The notes under the pieces were generated by a model. The model made no database searches. It had not been told where the DNA came from and worked only from the letters and a program-made list of their open reading frames with translations. From Sediminivirga luteola (GTDB lineage: Bacteria; Actinomycetota; Actinomycetes; Actinomycetales; Brevibacteriaceae), in assembly GCF_014639315.1 (NCBI RefSeq), contig NZ_BMFY01000003.1, positions 186,001-250,000 of the forward strand: DNA of 64,000 nt. The letters run 5' to 3'. Shown here in pieces: positions 17,698-28,987 of the stretch. The number at the start of each line of letters is the position of its first letter. Within the stretch, counting starts at the first letter, position 1. The translations under genes and the position numbers were made by a program.

Positions 17698-18111
17698 GTC
17701 ACGTCACCTCTTCTCGATGGGGCATTCGGCGTGGGTGGCGCCAAGCCGCTGCGTTCACGTCGCCTGTCCAGGCACGGGAGCGACTCTGCCGAAGTGCCAT
17801 CGCAGCGCTGCTTCACGATACGTTGCCAGCATAGACCCCCGATGACAATCCCGGGTGCTGGGACAAGCCTGGCAGGACCCTGAGCCCGTGTTGCACTTTC
17901 CCCTGATCACGGGCACAATTTGTGAAGCGTTCGCAAGGGTGCCGCGTATGATCACGGGCTTCGCCGGCCACGTTCCATGCAACAAAGGACCGGGATCTTC
18001 GCGGAATATCGTGCGGCAGTGCGGTGTTCACCGTGCGATCTCCAGAGGGTTCACCGGTACCCGCAGGCGGGGTTGGAACGACGAGACTATGTGCGGAGTG
18101 TGATCAGTTTC
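17698..18111. other. Intergenic region between divergent genes
   Basis: 414 bp with no convincing coding sequence. TATGAT at 17947-17952 could be a -10 for the DUF4193 gene, which would give a leader of about 150 nt. A GGAG at 18095-18098 is the nearest ribosome site. No tRNA, repeat or known riboswitch was seen. Confidence 0.5.
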
Positions 18112-18408
18112 ATGGCAACCGACTACGATGCGCCTCGCAAGAACGACGAGGACATCCGCAGCGACTCGATCGAGGAGCTGAAGGCGCAGCGTAATCAGCG
18201 GCAGGCGAGCCAGGTCGATGAGGATGAGGCGGTCGCGGCGGACAGCTTCGAGCTGCCGGGTGCGGATCTGTCCAATGAAGAGCTTTCCGTCCGCGTGCTC
18301 CCCAAGCAAAGCGATGAGTTCACCTGCAGCGAGTGCTTCCTGGTGCGGCACCGTTCGCAGCTCGTGATGAACGAGGACGGCAACCCGGTCTGCCGGGATT
18401 GCGCCTGA
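18112..18408 (+). CDS. DUF4193 domain protein
   Basis: 98 residues, highly acidic, with two C-terminal CxxC pairs (FTCSECFLVRH and PVCRDCA) that would form a four-cysteine zinc site. The start MATDYDAPRKNDED is the family N-terminus, so the ATG at 18112 is preferred over the longer open frame. DUF4193 proteins are near-universal in actinobacteria and lie beside DUF3093 and dut, as here. No activity is known to me; a small nucleic-acid- or protein-binding zinc protein is plausible. Confidence 0.88.
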   Translation: MATDYDAPRKNDEDIRSDSIEELKAQRNQRQASQVDEDEAVAADSFELPGADLSNEELSVRVLPKQSDEFTCSECFLVRHRSQLVMNEDGNPVCRDCA

Positions 18409-18487
18409 CCCGCGCGGCGAAGAGGCAGACGCACGAGGAACGCAAAGACACACCTGAAGACTCGGCCGCGGCGGAACGCCGCGGCTG

Positions 18488-18521
18488 AAAGGGGGACGGC
18501 CATCGCGGCCCGTCCCCCTTT
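18488..18521. terminator. Bidirectional terminator hairpin
   Basis: AAAGGGGGACGG (18488-18499) pairs with CCGTCCCCCTTT (18510-18521), a 12-bp stem with a 10-nt loop and T-rich flank. It lies between convergent DUF4193 and DUF3093 genes. Confidence 0.85.
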
Positions 18522-18633
18522 CGTCGTCTTGGCTCGCATTCACGCGCCGCCTGCGAGGCGCGCTATCAGGCGGTGCGGCCGGACCTGGAGCAGGCGCCAC
18601 CGGATCGCCGATGGGTCAGTGGGTCCCGATGGG

Positions 18634-19095
18634 TCAGCGGGCCGGCCGACCCAGCGCGGCGGCGAGCTCCTGCGGCCGGCGCGAGCTGAGCAGCCAGTAA
18701 GGCGTGGGATCGGCCGGATCATCGAGATAGACCCGGACCAGGCTGCGCACCCAGGGGCGGGTGAGCAGGAAGGCGCGGGCGTCCAGCCCCGGGCCGAGCG
18801 CTTCCCGGGCCTGGTCGCCGGAGAGCGGTTCGGCGGCGGAGATGTGCCGGAGTTCGATGTGCGCGGCACCGGCGCGCAGTTCTGCGTCGGTCACGCTCAC
18901 CGTTGCCGCTGACCGGAGCAGGACCAGTGCGGTCACGATCGCCGCGGCGCCCCCGGCGGCGATGGCGGGACCGGCGCCGATCGGCACGGCCATCAGCGCG
19001 GACAGGGCGGCGATGGCAGCGCCCAGCAGTGCGATCCAGGCGGACGGCCAGAGACGTTCCCGGTACACGGGCGTGCGAGTGGTTTCCTTGGGCAC
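18634..19095 (-). CDS. DUF3093 membrane protein
   Basis: 153 residues starting VPKETTRTPVYRERLWPS, then two hydrophobic helices (about residues 19-40 and 43-63) and a soluble PH-like C-terminal part with the family's RPWVRSLVRVYLDDPADPTPYWLLSSRRP ending. The GTG at 19095 is chosen. TAGAAT eight bases upstream (complement 19104-19109) suggests leaderless transcription, and the longer open frame overlaps dut on the opposite strand. It is divergent from dut, as in many actinobacteria. Function unknown. Confidence 0.85.
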   Translation of the reverse strand: MPKETTRTPVYRERLWPSAWIALLGAAIAALSALMAVPIGAGPAIAAGGAAAIVTALVLLRSAATVSVTDAELRAGAAHIELRHISAAEPLSGDQAREALGPGLDARAFLLTRPWVRSLVRVYLDDPADPTPYWLLSSRRPQELAAALGRPAR

Positions 19096-19225
19096 GGAAC
19101 ACGATTCTATCCGGCGGTCCTGACTGCCCGCTGATGCCGGGTGATCCGGCATGACGGCCCGCGCGGCCCGCGCCCGCTCCGCCGGCCTCCCGGGGCCGGG
19201 CGGGCATCCGCTAGAGTCGGAGTCT

Positions 19226-19741
19226 GTGACAGCAGAACAACAGCCGACCGTCAGCTTCACGCGACTGCACCCTGGGGCGACCCCGCCGGCCTTCGGCCAC
19301 CCGGGCGATGCGGGCGCGGATCTGAGCACCGTGGAGGCGTTCAGCCTGGCACCGGGGGAGAGGCACACCGCCGCCACCGGCATCGCCATCGCCTTGCCGG
19401 CCGGATGGGCGGCATTCGTCCATCCCCGTTCGGGGCTGGCCGCGCGCCACGGCATCACGGTACTCAACGGACCCGGCACCATCGACGAGGGGTACCGGGG
19501 TGAGATCAAGGTGCCGCTGGTCAACCTTGACCCGCGCGAGACGATGGAGTTCCACCCTGGCGACCGCATCGCGCAGCTGGTCTTCCAGCGGGTCGAGTCG
19601 CCCGAGCTGATCGAGGTGGACGAGCTGCCGGGCGCCACCAGCAGGGGCACCGGTGGCTTCGGTTCCACGGGAGGCTTCACGAGTAACGGCACGCAGTCTG
19701 GCCGGACGCAGACCGGTCAGGCACAGACCGCTCAGATGTAG
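19226..19741 (+). CDS. dut: dUTP diphosphatase
   Basis: Hydrolyses dUTP to dUMP and pyrophosphate, keeping uracil out of DNA and feeding thymidylate synthesis; a cytoplasmic trimer. All five motifs are visible in 171 residues: GDAGADL, HPRSGLAARHGI, NGPGTIDEGYRGEIKVPLVN, RIAQLVFQRV and the C-terminal arm SRGTGGFGSTGG. A Gln/Thr/Gly-rich tail of about 25 residues follows the last motif. The GTG at 19226 is preferred; TAGAGT at 19212-19217, eight bases before it, fits a leaderless start. It is divergent from DUF3093. Confidence 0.95.
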   Translation: MTAEQQPTVSFTRLHPGATPPAFGHPGDAGADLSTVEAFSLAPGERHTAATGIAIALPAGWAAFVHPRSGLAARHGITVLNGPGTIDEGYRGEIKVPLVNLDPRETMEFHPGDRIAQLVFQRVESPELIEVDELPGATSRGTGGFGSTGGFTSNGTQSGRTQTGQAQTAQM

Positions 19742-19812
19742 CGGGACCGGGCCTGACAGCGGGCCGCGCGCACGGGAAGCACGAGAAGACGATGAGAGGG
19801 AGGGCCTTGACG

Positions 19813-20646
19813 ATGGGCCTGTTCGACGCATTCCGCCGGCCGAAGAGCACACCGCCGGAACAGGAGAGCAAGACCGCTGACGTAGCGGACACAGTGGATG
19901 CAGAGGAACTCCACGAGGAGAGCGACGCCGAGGACACGGCGGACGCCGACGAGGAGGACGCCGATGAGGAACTGCACGCCAAATCGGCACCGCTCGACCG
20001 CCGTGAGAAGGGCCCCTTCGACAGTGCGGAGGCGCCCGAGACGACGGGCGAGGACGGCAAGAAGCAGCCCCGCCTGGACCTCGGCGCGCTCAAGCTGCCC
20101 GTCCGGCACGGCATGCAGGTCCGCCTCGACGTGGACGACAAGACAAAGCGGATCATGTCCGTGACCGTCGTGAGCGAGAAGTCCACCCTCCAGCTGCAGG
20201 CGTTCGCCGCTCCCCGTTCCGAAGGCCTCTGGAACGTGGTGCGCGGTCAGCTGCAGGAGTCGATCGCGGCCCAGGGCGGCGAGGCCCGTGAGCTGCACAC
20301 CGAGATCGGCAGGGAGCTGCTGGCGAAGATCCCGGCCACCGCCAAGGACGGCCGCAAGGGATTCCGGCTGGCGCGCTTCGCCGGAGTCGACGGCCCCCGC
20401 TGGTTCCTGCGCGCGGTGATCGGCGGCAAGGCACTGACCGACGAGGAGGCACGCGCTCACATCGTCTCGCTGCTGCGCGGGGTGGTGGTGGACCGGGGCG
20501 AGGAGCCGCTGCCCCCGCGTGAGCTCCTGCCGCTCACGCCGCCCAAGCAGCAGACCGAGGGCGCGGACGGCGCCCAGGACGCCGCGGAGAAGGGCGAGGA
20601 CATCGACCCGTTCGAACGCGGGCCCGAGATCACCGAAGTCCGCTGA
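19813..20646 (+). CDS. DUF3710 domain protein
   Basis: 277 residues starting MGLFDAFRRPKS. A very acidic low-complexity stretch (about residues 15-60) precedes the conserved domain PRLDLGALKLPVRHGMQVRLDVDD...GLWNVVRGQLQESIAAQGG...GPRWFLRAVIGGKAL. I start it at the ATG at 19813, preceded by AGGGAGGG; an in-frame ATG at 19792 would add seven residues. It lies between dut and DUF3159, two bases from the latter. This trio is a conserved actinobacterial arrangement of unknown role. Confidence 0.85.
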   Translation: MGLFDAFRRPKSTPPEQESKTADVADTVDAEELHEESDAEDTADADEEDADEELHAKSAPLDRREKGPFDSAEAPETTGEDGKKQPRLDLGALKLPVRHGMQVRLDVDDKTKRIMSVTVVSEKSTLQLQAFAAPRSEGLWNVVRGQLQESIAAQGGEARELHTEIGRELLAKIPATAKDGRKGFRLARFAGVDGPRWFLRAVIGGKALTDEEARAHIVSLLRGVVVDRGEEPLPPRELLPLTPPKQQTEGADGAQDAAEKGEDIDPFERGPEITEVR

Positions 20647-20648
20647 CC

Positions 20649-21356
20649 ATGACGGACACGGGGGACCCGGCGCGCCCGGCCGCGGCCGGTGACGAGGGCA
20701 CCGGCGGCAGGGATTCCGTCGACCGGCTGGAGGAGGCGGCCCGGAACTCCTCACTCGCCCGGGCCGCGGAGGGATCGGTCTACGAGGCGATCGGCGGCGG
20801 CTGGGGCATCGTCTCCGCGGTGCTGCCCGGCGCGCTCTTCGTGGTGATCTACAGCGTGCTGCATGAGCTGGCTCCGGCCCTCATCGCCGCCATCGGCGCG
20901 GGAGTGCTGCTGATGGCCGTCTCCCTGATCCGCCGGCGGCCGTTCTCGCAGGCCATCGGCGGCCTGCTCGGAGTCGCCGCCTGCGCCTTCATCGCCTACC
21001 GCAGCGGAGAGGCCAGCGATTACTTCGTCCTGGGCTTCTGGACGAACGCCGGCAGCATCCTGCTCCTGCTCACCTCGCTGGCGCTGCGGCACCCGCTCAT
21101 CGGCGTCCTGGCCGGCATGATCTCGCCGGACTTCGCCGGCTGGCGCGAGGACCCTTCGCTGCGCCGGATCATGACGATCCTGACCTGGGCCTGGGCAGGC
21201 GTCTTCGCGCTGCGGATCGCCGTCCAGCTGCCGTTCTACTTCGCCGACGACGTCGCGGTCCTCGGCACGCTCCGCCTGGCCATGGGACTGCCGCTGTTCG
21301 CCCTGATGCTGTGGGTCACCTGGCTGGCTCTGCGTCGCCGGAACGCACGGTCATGA
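20649..21356 (+). CDS. DUF3159 integral membrane protein
   Basis: 235 residues. A hydrophilic N-terminus of about 50 residues is followed by five or six helices. The family features GGGWGIVSAVLPGALFVVIY, SLIRRRPFSQAIGGLLGVA and TWAWAGVFALRIAVQLPFYF are present. It starts two bases after the DUF3710 stop, so it is almost certainly cotranscribed and coupled. Some relatives are annotated as intracellular-septation-A-like, but I see nothing that decides function. Confidence 0.85.
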   Translation: MTDTGDPARPAAAGDEGTGGRDSVDRLEEAARNSSLARAAEGSVYEAIGGGWGIVSAVLPGALFVVIYSVLHELAPALIAAIGAGVLLMAVSLIRRRPFSQAIGGLLGVAACAFIAYRSGEASDYFVLGFWTNAGSILLLLTSLALRHPLIGVLAGMISPDFAGWREDPSLRRIMTILTWAWAGVFALRIAVQLPFYFADDVAVLGTLRLAMGLPLFALMLWVTWLALRRRNARS

Positions 21357-21363
21357 GGCGCCG

Positions 21364-22806
21364 GTGACCGGCCGTTCCGAGGCGGTGCTCGAACTCACCC
21401 TCGGCAAGCCCGCCGATGCCGGCCGCTGCGTCGCCCGGCACGAGGGCAGGGTCGTGTTCGTCACCGGGGGTCTGCCGGGCGAGCGGGTGCGGGCGCGGGT
21501 TCAGGACGCAAGCCGTTCCCGCGCGGAGCGGTTCCTGCGGGCCGAGGTGGTCGAGGTGCTCGACGCCTCCCCGCACCGGGTGCCGGATCGCCGCGGCGAG
21601 TTCGCCGCCGGCCCCGAGACGGAGTTCGGCGGCATGGAATACGCGCACGTTTCGCTGGACGAGTCCCGGCGCCTGAAGGCCGCCGTGGTGACCGAGCAGT
21701 TCCGGCGTCTGGCCGGGATCGACGTGGCCGGCGTGCTGACCGGGAAGGCGGCGAGCGAGCCGCTCCCGCCGGGGACGACGCCGGCGGCGTTCCCGGAGAC
21801 CGCATGGCGGACCCGCGTGCAGCTGGCCGTCGCCGGGGAAGGCGACATCGGCGCCCGTCGTTCCCGTTCCCATGAGGTGGTCCCGCTGCGTCGTCCGCCC
21901 CTGGCGAGCCACGCCATTCAGGCACTGGATCTGGCTGCAGTCGATCTGCGCGGGCTGACCGGCATCGAGATCGCTGCACCTGCCGCGGCAAGCCCGGGGG
22001 CCGCGGTGCTGCATGCCGCAGCGGGCACACCGGAAGCCCGGATCGCGCAGATCGCCGACGAGCTGGCCGGCAGGGCCCTGTCGGTGCTGCGCGCCGGAAC
22101 CGAGCGTCCCCGCTTCCGGCACCGCGCCGGCGGCCGCGGCACCCGGCGCGGTGCGCACCGTACCGGAGCCGCCTCGGCGGCCGGAGGCTCCAGGCTGCTT
22201 CACGGCGAGCCCGTGCTGCGGGAACGCCCGTGGCGCGGTCTGACCGTCCCGGAGTTGCCGGACATCGAGCTCGGCGTCCCCGCCGACGGCTTCTGGCAGG
22301 TGCACGGGCATGCGCCGGCCGTGCTCACCGACCGGGTGCTGAGTCTGGCCGGCCCGGTGCGGGGGCAGCGAGTGGCCGATCTCTACTGCGGCGCGGGTCT
22401 CCTCGGTCTGGCCCTGGCATCCCAGGGGGCCGAGGTGCTGGGCATCGAGGCCTCCGCCGCAGCCGTCGGCGCCGCCCGGCGGAACGCGGCCGCGATGGGC
22501 GCGGATGCCAGGTTCGAGAACGCGCGCATCGAGGACGTCCTGGGCACATCGGAGACGCTGCGCGGACTGGATACGGTGGTACTCGACCCGCCCCGCGCCG
22601 GCGCCGGACGCGCCGTGGTGGAGGCGATCGCGGCGGCCGAGCCGGACCGCGTGGTATACATCTCCTGCGATGCGGCCACACTCGCCCGCGACGTTGCGTA
22701 TTTCGCGCCCCGCGGCTACGCACTTTCCCACCTCGAAGTGCTCGATCTGTTCCCGCTCACGGGACACGTCGAATGCGCGGCGCTGCTGGAGAGAACCGGG
22801 TCCTGA
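21364..22806 (+). CDS. TRAM-domain class I RNA methyltransferase (RlmD/TrmA-like)
   Basis: SAM-dependent uracil-5 methyltransferase family, 480 residues. A TRAM RNA-binding domain occupies about residues 4-65 (VTGGLPGERVRARVQ). The catalytic Rossmann domain has VADLYCGAGLLGLALA, VVLDPPRAGAG and the catalytic-cysteine block VVYISCDAATLARDV. The C-terminus LDLFPLTGHVECAALLER is diagnostic. The 4Fe-4S cysteines of RlmC/RlmD are absent (TEFGGMEYAHV where CGGC would be). Whether it modifies 23S rRNA or tRNA cannot be told. The start is GTG, eight bases after DUF3159, so it belongs to the same operon. Confidence 0.88.
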   Translation: MTGRSEAVLELTLGKPADAGRCVARHEGRVVFVTGGLPGERVRARVQDASRSRAERFLRAEVVEVLDASPHRVPDRRGEFAAGPETEFGGMEYAHVSLDESRRLKAAVVTEQFRRLAGIDVAGVLTGKAASEPLPPGTTPAAFPETAWRTRVQLAVAGEGDIGARRSRSHEVVPLRRPPLASHAIQALDLAAVDLRGLTGIEIAAPAAASPGAAVLHAAAGTPEARIAQIADELAGRALSVLRAGTERPRFRHRAGGRGTRRGAHRTGAASAAGGSRLLHGEPVLRERPWRGLTVPELPDIELGVPADGFWQVHGHAPAVLTDRVLSLAGPVRGQRVADLYCGAGLLGLALASQGAEVLGIEASAAAVGAARRNAAAMGADARFENARIEDVLGTSETLRGLDTVVLDPPRAGAGRAVVEAIAAAEPDRVVYISCDAATLARDVAYFAPRGYALSHLEVLDLFPLTGHVECAALLERTGS

Positions 22807-22830
22807 CCCGCCGAGCAGGCTCGCCTTGCT

Positions 22831-22878
22831 TTGTGCCGGCGGCCGCGAAGCGGTAGTATTTATCTCGACATCAAGATA
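22831..22878 (+). promoter_or_regulatory. acnA promoter with an overlapping operator-like palindrome
   Basis: TTGTGC (22831-22836), a 17-bp spacer and TAGTAT (22854-22859) make a plausible promoter. The 18-bp near-palindrome TATCTCGACATCAAGATA (22861-22878; 7 of 9 pairs match) sits across the expected transcription start, the position of a repressor site. This gives a leader of about 120 nt before acnA. The regulator is not identified. Confidence 0.5.
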
Positions 22879-22989
22879 CTTTTGCGCATATTTTCCTTGC
22901 GTAATCCACCAGCACTGGATGCTGCACCTGGCGCTGTGTAGGTTTCGAGATAGACGTGCATGTTCCGCATCGCATGAGGGAGAGTGACG

Positions 22990-25692
<2,703 letters not shown>

Positions 25693-25720
25693 GCAGCTAG
25701 CCGGCAGGCAGCCTGCAGGC

Positions 25721-25764
25721 GAGGCGCCGTCGCCCTTCCTTCCGAGGACGGGCGGCGGCGCCTC
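25721..25764 (+). terminator. acnA terminator hairpin
   Basis: GAGGCGCCG (25721-25729) pairs with CGGCGCCTC (25756-25764), extended after one mismatch by CGCCC/GGGCG, around a 14-nt loop, 28 bp after the acnA stop. Confidence 0.8.
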
Positions 25765-26028
25765 CTGCATGGTGCGGCAGCCGCGCATACGGCATGCAGC
25801 AGAAGTACGCGTACGCTCCCGTGTCTCACCGGTTAGCGACCGCATCGCTCCGGGAAACGGGAGCTGGGAGCGCCGGCGTCCGGCCGTAGACGGCGGGACT
25901 GTGACGGCACGGTCGCGCCCGGAAGCCGCTCCGGCAATGCTCCGGCAACGTGGTGGTGTTGAACGTGCGCGGCGGGACACCGGCGTGGCCCGTAGGAGCG
26001 GGCGGGGTGGGTTTCGTACCCTGGAGAC
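25765..26028. other. Intergenic region before the DUF3000 gene
   Basis: About 264 bp with no supported gene. The only signal seen is TACCCT at 26017-26022, six bases before the GTG at 26029, which fits a leaderless promoter for the following operon. Confidence 0.5.
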
Positions 26029-26640
26029 GTGAACATGCCGTTGGAACTGGGAGATCCGTCCGGGGAGTTCGCCCGGGTGTGCGAGGTGCTGCGCAGCGCC
26101 GGTGAGTGGGCCCATGTGCGGGTCGAGGAGATCTCACCGCCGAGCCGCCTGGCTCCCTACGCCTTCGCCGTCTCCGCGGATGTCCTCGCCTCCGAGCAGA
26201 ACATCCGCCAGGACGAGGACATCGAGGAACTCGCCACCGGCCGGCTGGTCCTGCTGTTCGACCCGGCCGCGCCGCCGGAATGGGACGGCTGCTACCGCAT
26301 GGTCTCCTACATCCGTGCCGAACTGGAGACCGAACTGGGCAACGATCCGATGATCGGCTCGGTCACCTGGTCCTGGCTCACCGAATCCCTTGACGACGGC
26401 GAGTGCCAGTACCGGCACGCCGGCGGCACCGCCACCCGCGTGCTGTCAGAGAGCTTCGGCAGCCTGGCCGGCCGCCCGCAGAGCATCGACGTGGAGCTGC
26501 GGGCCTCGTGGACGCCCATCATCCCGGCACCCGAGGCCGCCGCAGCTCATCTGCACGCCTGGGTGCGGACCCTGCGCACCGTCGCCGGAGTGCCTCCGCT
26601 CCCGGAGGGCGTCACGGCGATGCCGGGGCTGCGCCGGTGA
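26029..26640 (+). CDS. DUF3000 domain protein
   Basis: 203 residues with the conserved actinobacterial DUF3000 features: [60 protein letters not shown] and the C-terminal [21 protein letters not shown]. Start GTG at 26029, with GGAG close by and TACCCT six bases upstream (probably leaderless). Its TGA overlaps the GTG of the RNase D gene, giving tight coupling. Function unknown; it is conserved beside RNase D and hemE. Confidence 0.88.
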   Translation: MNMPLELGDPSGEFARVCEVLRSAGEWAHVRVEEISPPSRLAPYAFAVSADVLASEQNIRQDEDIEELATGRLVLLFDPAAPPEWDGCYRMVSYIRAELETELGNDPMIGSVTWSWLTESLDDGECQYRHAGGTATRVLSESFGSLAGRPQSIDVELRASWTPIIPAPEAAAAHLHAWVRTLRTVAGVPPLPEGVTAMPGLRR

Positions 26641-27914
26641 CCGCATCGCATCAGCCGCCCGGCGCCCCGCCCGCCGGAGATCCGCCGCAGGAAGAGGCGC
26701 CGGAGCTGCCGCTGCTGGGCGAGCCCGCCGACGGCATCCCCGAGGTCATCGGCACGGCAGAGGGGCTCGCCGCGGTGGCCGCGGAGCTCGCCGCAGGCAC
26801 CGGGCCAGTCGCGGTCGATGCCGAGCGCGCCTCCGGGTTCCGCTACGGTCAGCGCGCCTTCCTGGTGCAGCTGCGCCGGGAGGGCACCGGCACGCTGCTG
26901 CTGGACGCCGAGGCGCTCGGCGACCTGGATCTCCTGCAGCCGCACCTGGCCGGCGCCGAATGGGTGCTGCACTCGGCGACGCAGGACCTGCCGTGCCTGG
27001 CCGAGCGCGGCCTCGTCCCCGGCCGTCTGTTCGACACGGAGTACGCGGCCCGGCTGCTCGGCTGGGAACGCTTCGGCCTGGGCGCCGTGGTGGAACGCAC
27101 CCTGGGCGTCCGCCTCGCCAAGGAGCACTCCGCCGTGGACTGGTCCACCAGGCCGCTGCCGGAGGACTGGCTGCGTTACGCGGCCCTCGACGTGGAGGTC
27201 CTGCTGGCCGTCCGGGACGTCCTGGCCGCCGAACTCGAGGCGGCGGGCAAAACCGGATGGGCGGAGCAGGAGTTCGCGCATCTGGCCCGCTTCGCCCCGG
27301 CCGTTCACGACGAACCGTGGCGGCGGGTCAAAGGCGTCGGGCGCCTGCCCGCCCGCCGCCATCTGGCCGTCGCCAGGGCACTGTGGGAGCTGCGCGACGA
27401 CCGGGCGCGCGAAGCCGATCTCGCCCCCGGCCGGCTGCTGAGCGACCGGGCGCTGCTGGCCCTGGCCACGCGTCCGCCGGGCAGTGCCCGCGAGCTGAGG
27501 GACATCATCGCCAGGACCGACCGCCGGCGCGTGCCCGGTGCCGAAGACGCCCAGCGCTGGTACGCCGCGGTGCAGGAGGCCAGTGCCCTGCCCGAGGAGG
27601 CGCTGCCGAGCCGCCATCCCGAGGCAGCCCCGCGCTCCCGCCGCAGCCAGGCGGAGCGCAATCAGATCAAGGAGCGCCTGGCCGCCCTGAAGGAGGCGCT
27701 GCGCGCGCGTGCCGCGGCCCTGCACATGGGCGCGGAGATCCTGCTCTCGCCCGCCGTGGTCCGGGAACTGGCCGGGGAACGCCGCTTCGCCTCGGCCGCC
27801 CACGTGCAGGAGGAGGCCGTCGCCGCGTACCTGCGTGATCACGACGCCCGCCCCTGGCAGATCGAGCAGGCCCTCGCGCCTGTCACCGAGGTCCTGCGCC
27901 GGCACGCGGTCTGA
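26637..27914 (+). CDS. rnd: Ribonuclease D (HRDC domain)
   Basis: 3'-5' exoribonuclease of tRNA/structured-RNA processing, 425 residues. The DEDD exonuclease domain shows VAVDAERASGFRYGQRAFLVQL (motif I), LHSATQDLPCLAERG (motif II) and LRYAALDVEVLLAVRDVL (motif III). An HRDC domain follows (PWRRVKGVGRLPARRHLAVARALWELRDDRAREADLAPGRLLSDRALL, about residues 225-300). Motif I reads DAE, as expected. The GTG at 26637 overlaps the DUF3000 stop (GTGA); longer open frames upstream run through DUF3000. Confidence 0.92.
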   Translation: MTASHQPPGAPPAGDPPQEEAPELPLLGEPADGIPEVIGTAEGLAAVAAELAAGTGPVAVDAERASGFRYGQRAFLVQLRREGTGTLLLDAEALGDLDLLQPHLAGAEWVLHSATQDLPCLAERGLVPGRLFDTEYAARLLGWERFGLGAVVERTLGVRLAKEHSAVDWSTRPLPEDWLRYAALDVEVLLAVRDVLAAELEAAGKTGWAEQEFAHLARFAPAVHDEPWRRVKGVGRLPARRHLAVARALWELRDDRAREADLAPGRLLSDRALLALATRPPGSARELRDIIARTDRRRVPGAEDAQRWYAAVQEASALPEEALPSRHPEAAPRSRRSQAERNQIKERLAALKEALRARAAALHMGAEILLSPAVVRELAGERRFASAAHVQEEAVAAYLRDHDARPWQIEQALAPVTEVLRRHAV

Positions 27915-27926
27915 GAGAATGGAGCC

Positions 27927-28985
27927 ATGACCGTCTCCGCCGACACCAGCCCCCTCCTGGCCGCCGCGCGCGGCCGTAACCGCGCTCACACGCCCGTGTG
28001 GTTCATGCGCCAGGCAGGCCGCTCCCTGCCGGAGTACCGGCGGGTCCGCGAAGGCACCACGATGCTGGAGTCCTGCCGCCGGCCGGAGCTGGTCACCGAG
28101 ATCACCCTGCAGCCGGTCCGCCGGCACGGCGTGGACGCCGCCATCTTCTTCTCCGATATCGTCGTGCCGCTGCAGGCCGCCGGGGTGGATGTGGAGATCG
28201 TGGCCGGGACCGGACCGGTGATCGCCGAGCCGATCCGCACCGAGGCAGACGTCGAGGCGCTGCCGGAGCTCGATGAGGAACAGATCGCCGATATCGCCGA
28301 ATCCGTGCGGCTGCTGACCGCCGAACTCGGGCAGACCCCGCTGATCGGCTTCGCCGGAGCCCCCTTCACCCTGGCCAGCTATCTGATCGAAGGCGGCCCG
28401 AGCCGCAATCACGAGCGCACCAAATCGCTCATGATCGCCCGCCCCGAGCTGTTCTCGGCGCTGCTGGGCAAGCTCTCGCGGATCTCGGAGACCTTCCTGC
28501 GCGTGCAGCTGCAGGCCGGCGCGAGCGCCTTCCAGCTGTTCGACTCCTGGGCCGGATACTTGGGCGAGGCGGATTACCGCGCCCATGTGCTGCCGCACAG
28601 CTCCCGGATCTTCCAGGCCCTGGGCGGCGGCCCGCAGCCGGGCATCCATTTCGGCGTGCAGACCGGCGAGCTCCTGGGCGCGATGTCCGAGGCGGGCCCC
28701 GAGGTCGTGGGGGTCGACTTCCGGGTGGACCTGGCGGCTGCCTCGTCCCGTGTGCGCCCCGGCCAGGCGCTCCAGGGCAATCTGGATCCGGCACTGCTCT
28801 TCGCCCCCTGGGAGGCGCTGCGGCCCCGGATCGACACCATCCTGGAGGCCGGGCGCGCGCACGGCGAGCGCACCGGCGCGGAAGCCGGCGCCCATATCTT
28901 CAATCTGGGCCACGGTGTCCTGCCGGCCACGGATCCCGACGCCCTGCGCCGGGTGGTCGACTACGTCCACGAGCGCACCGCCTGA
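27927..28985 (+). CDS. hemE: Uroporphyrinogen III decarboxylase
   Basis: Converts uroporphyrinogen III to coproporphyrinogen III, the entry to the coproporphyrin branch of heme synthesis. The 352 residues carry the signatures [69 protein letters not shown] and [19 protein letters not shown] ribosome site lies directly before the ATG. It is 12 bp from the RNase D gene and two bases from cgoX. Intact. Confidence 0.97.
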   Translation: MTVSADTSPLLAAARGRNRAHTPVWFMRQAGRSLPEYRRVREGTTMLESCRRPELVTEITLQPVRRHGVDAAIFFSDIVVPLQAAGVDVEIVAGTGPVIAEPIRTEADVEALPELDEEQIADIAESVRLLTAELGQTPLIGFAGAPFTLASYLIEGGPSRNHERTKSLMIARPELFSALLGKLSRISETFLRVQLQAGASAFQLFDSWAGYLGEADYRAHVLPHSSRIFQALGGGPQPGIHFGVQTGELLGAMSEAGPEVVGVDFRVDLAAASSRVRPGQALQGNLDPALLFAPWEALRPRIDTILEAGRAHGERTGAEAGAHIFNLGHGVLPATDPDALRRVVDYVHERTA

Positions 28986-28987
28986 GC

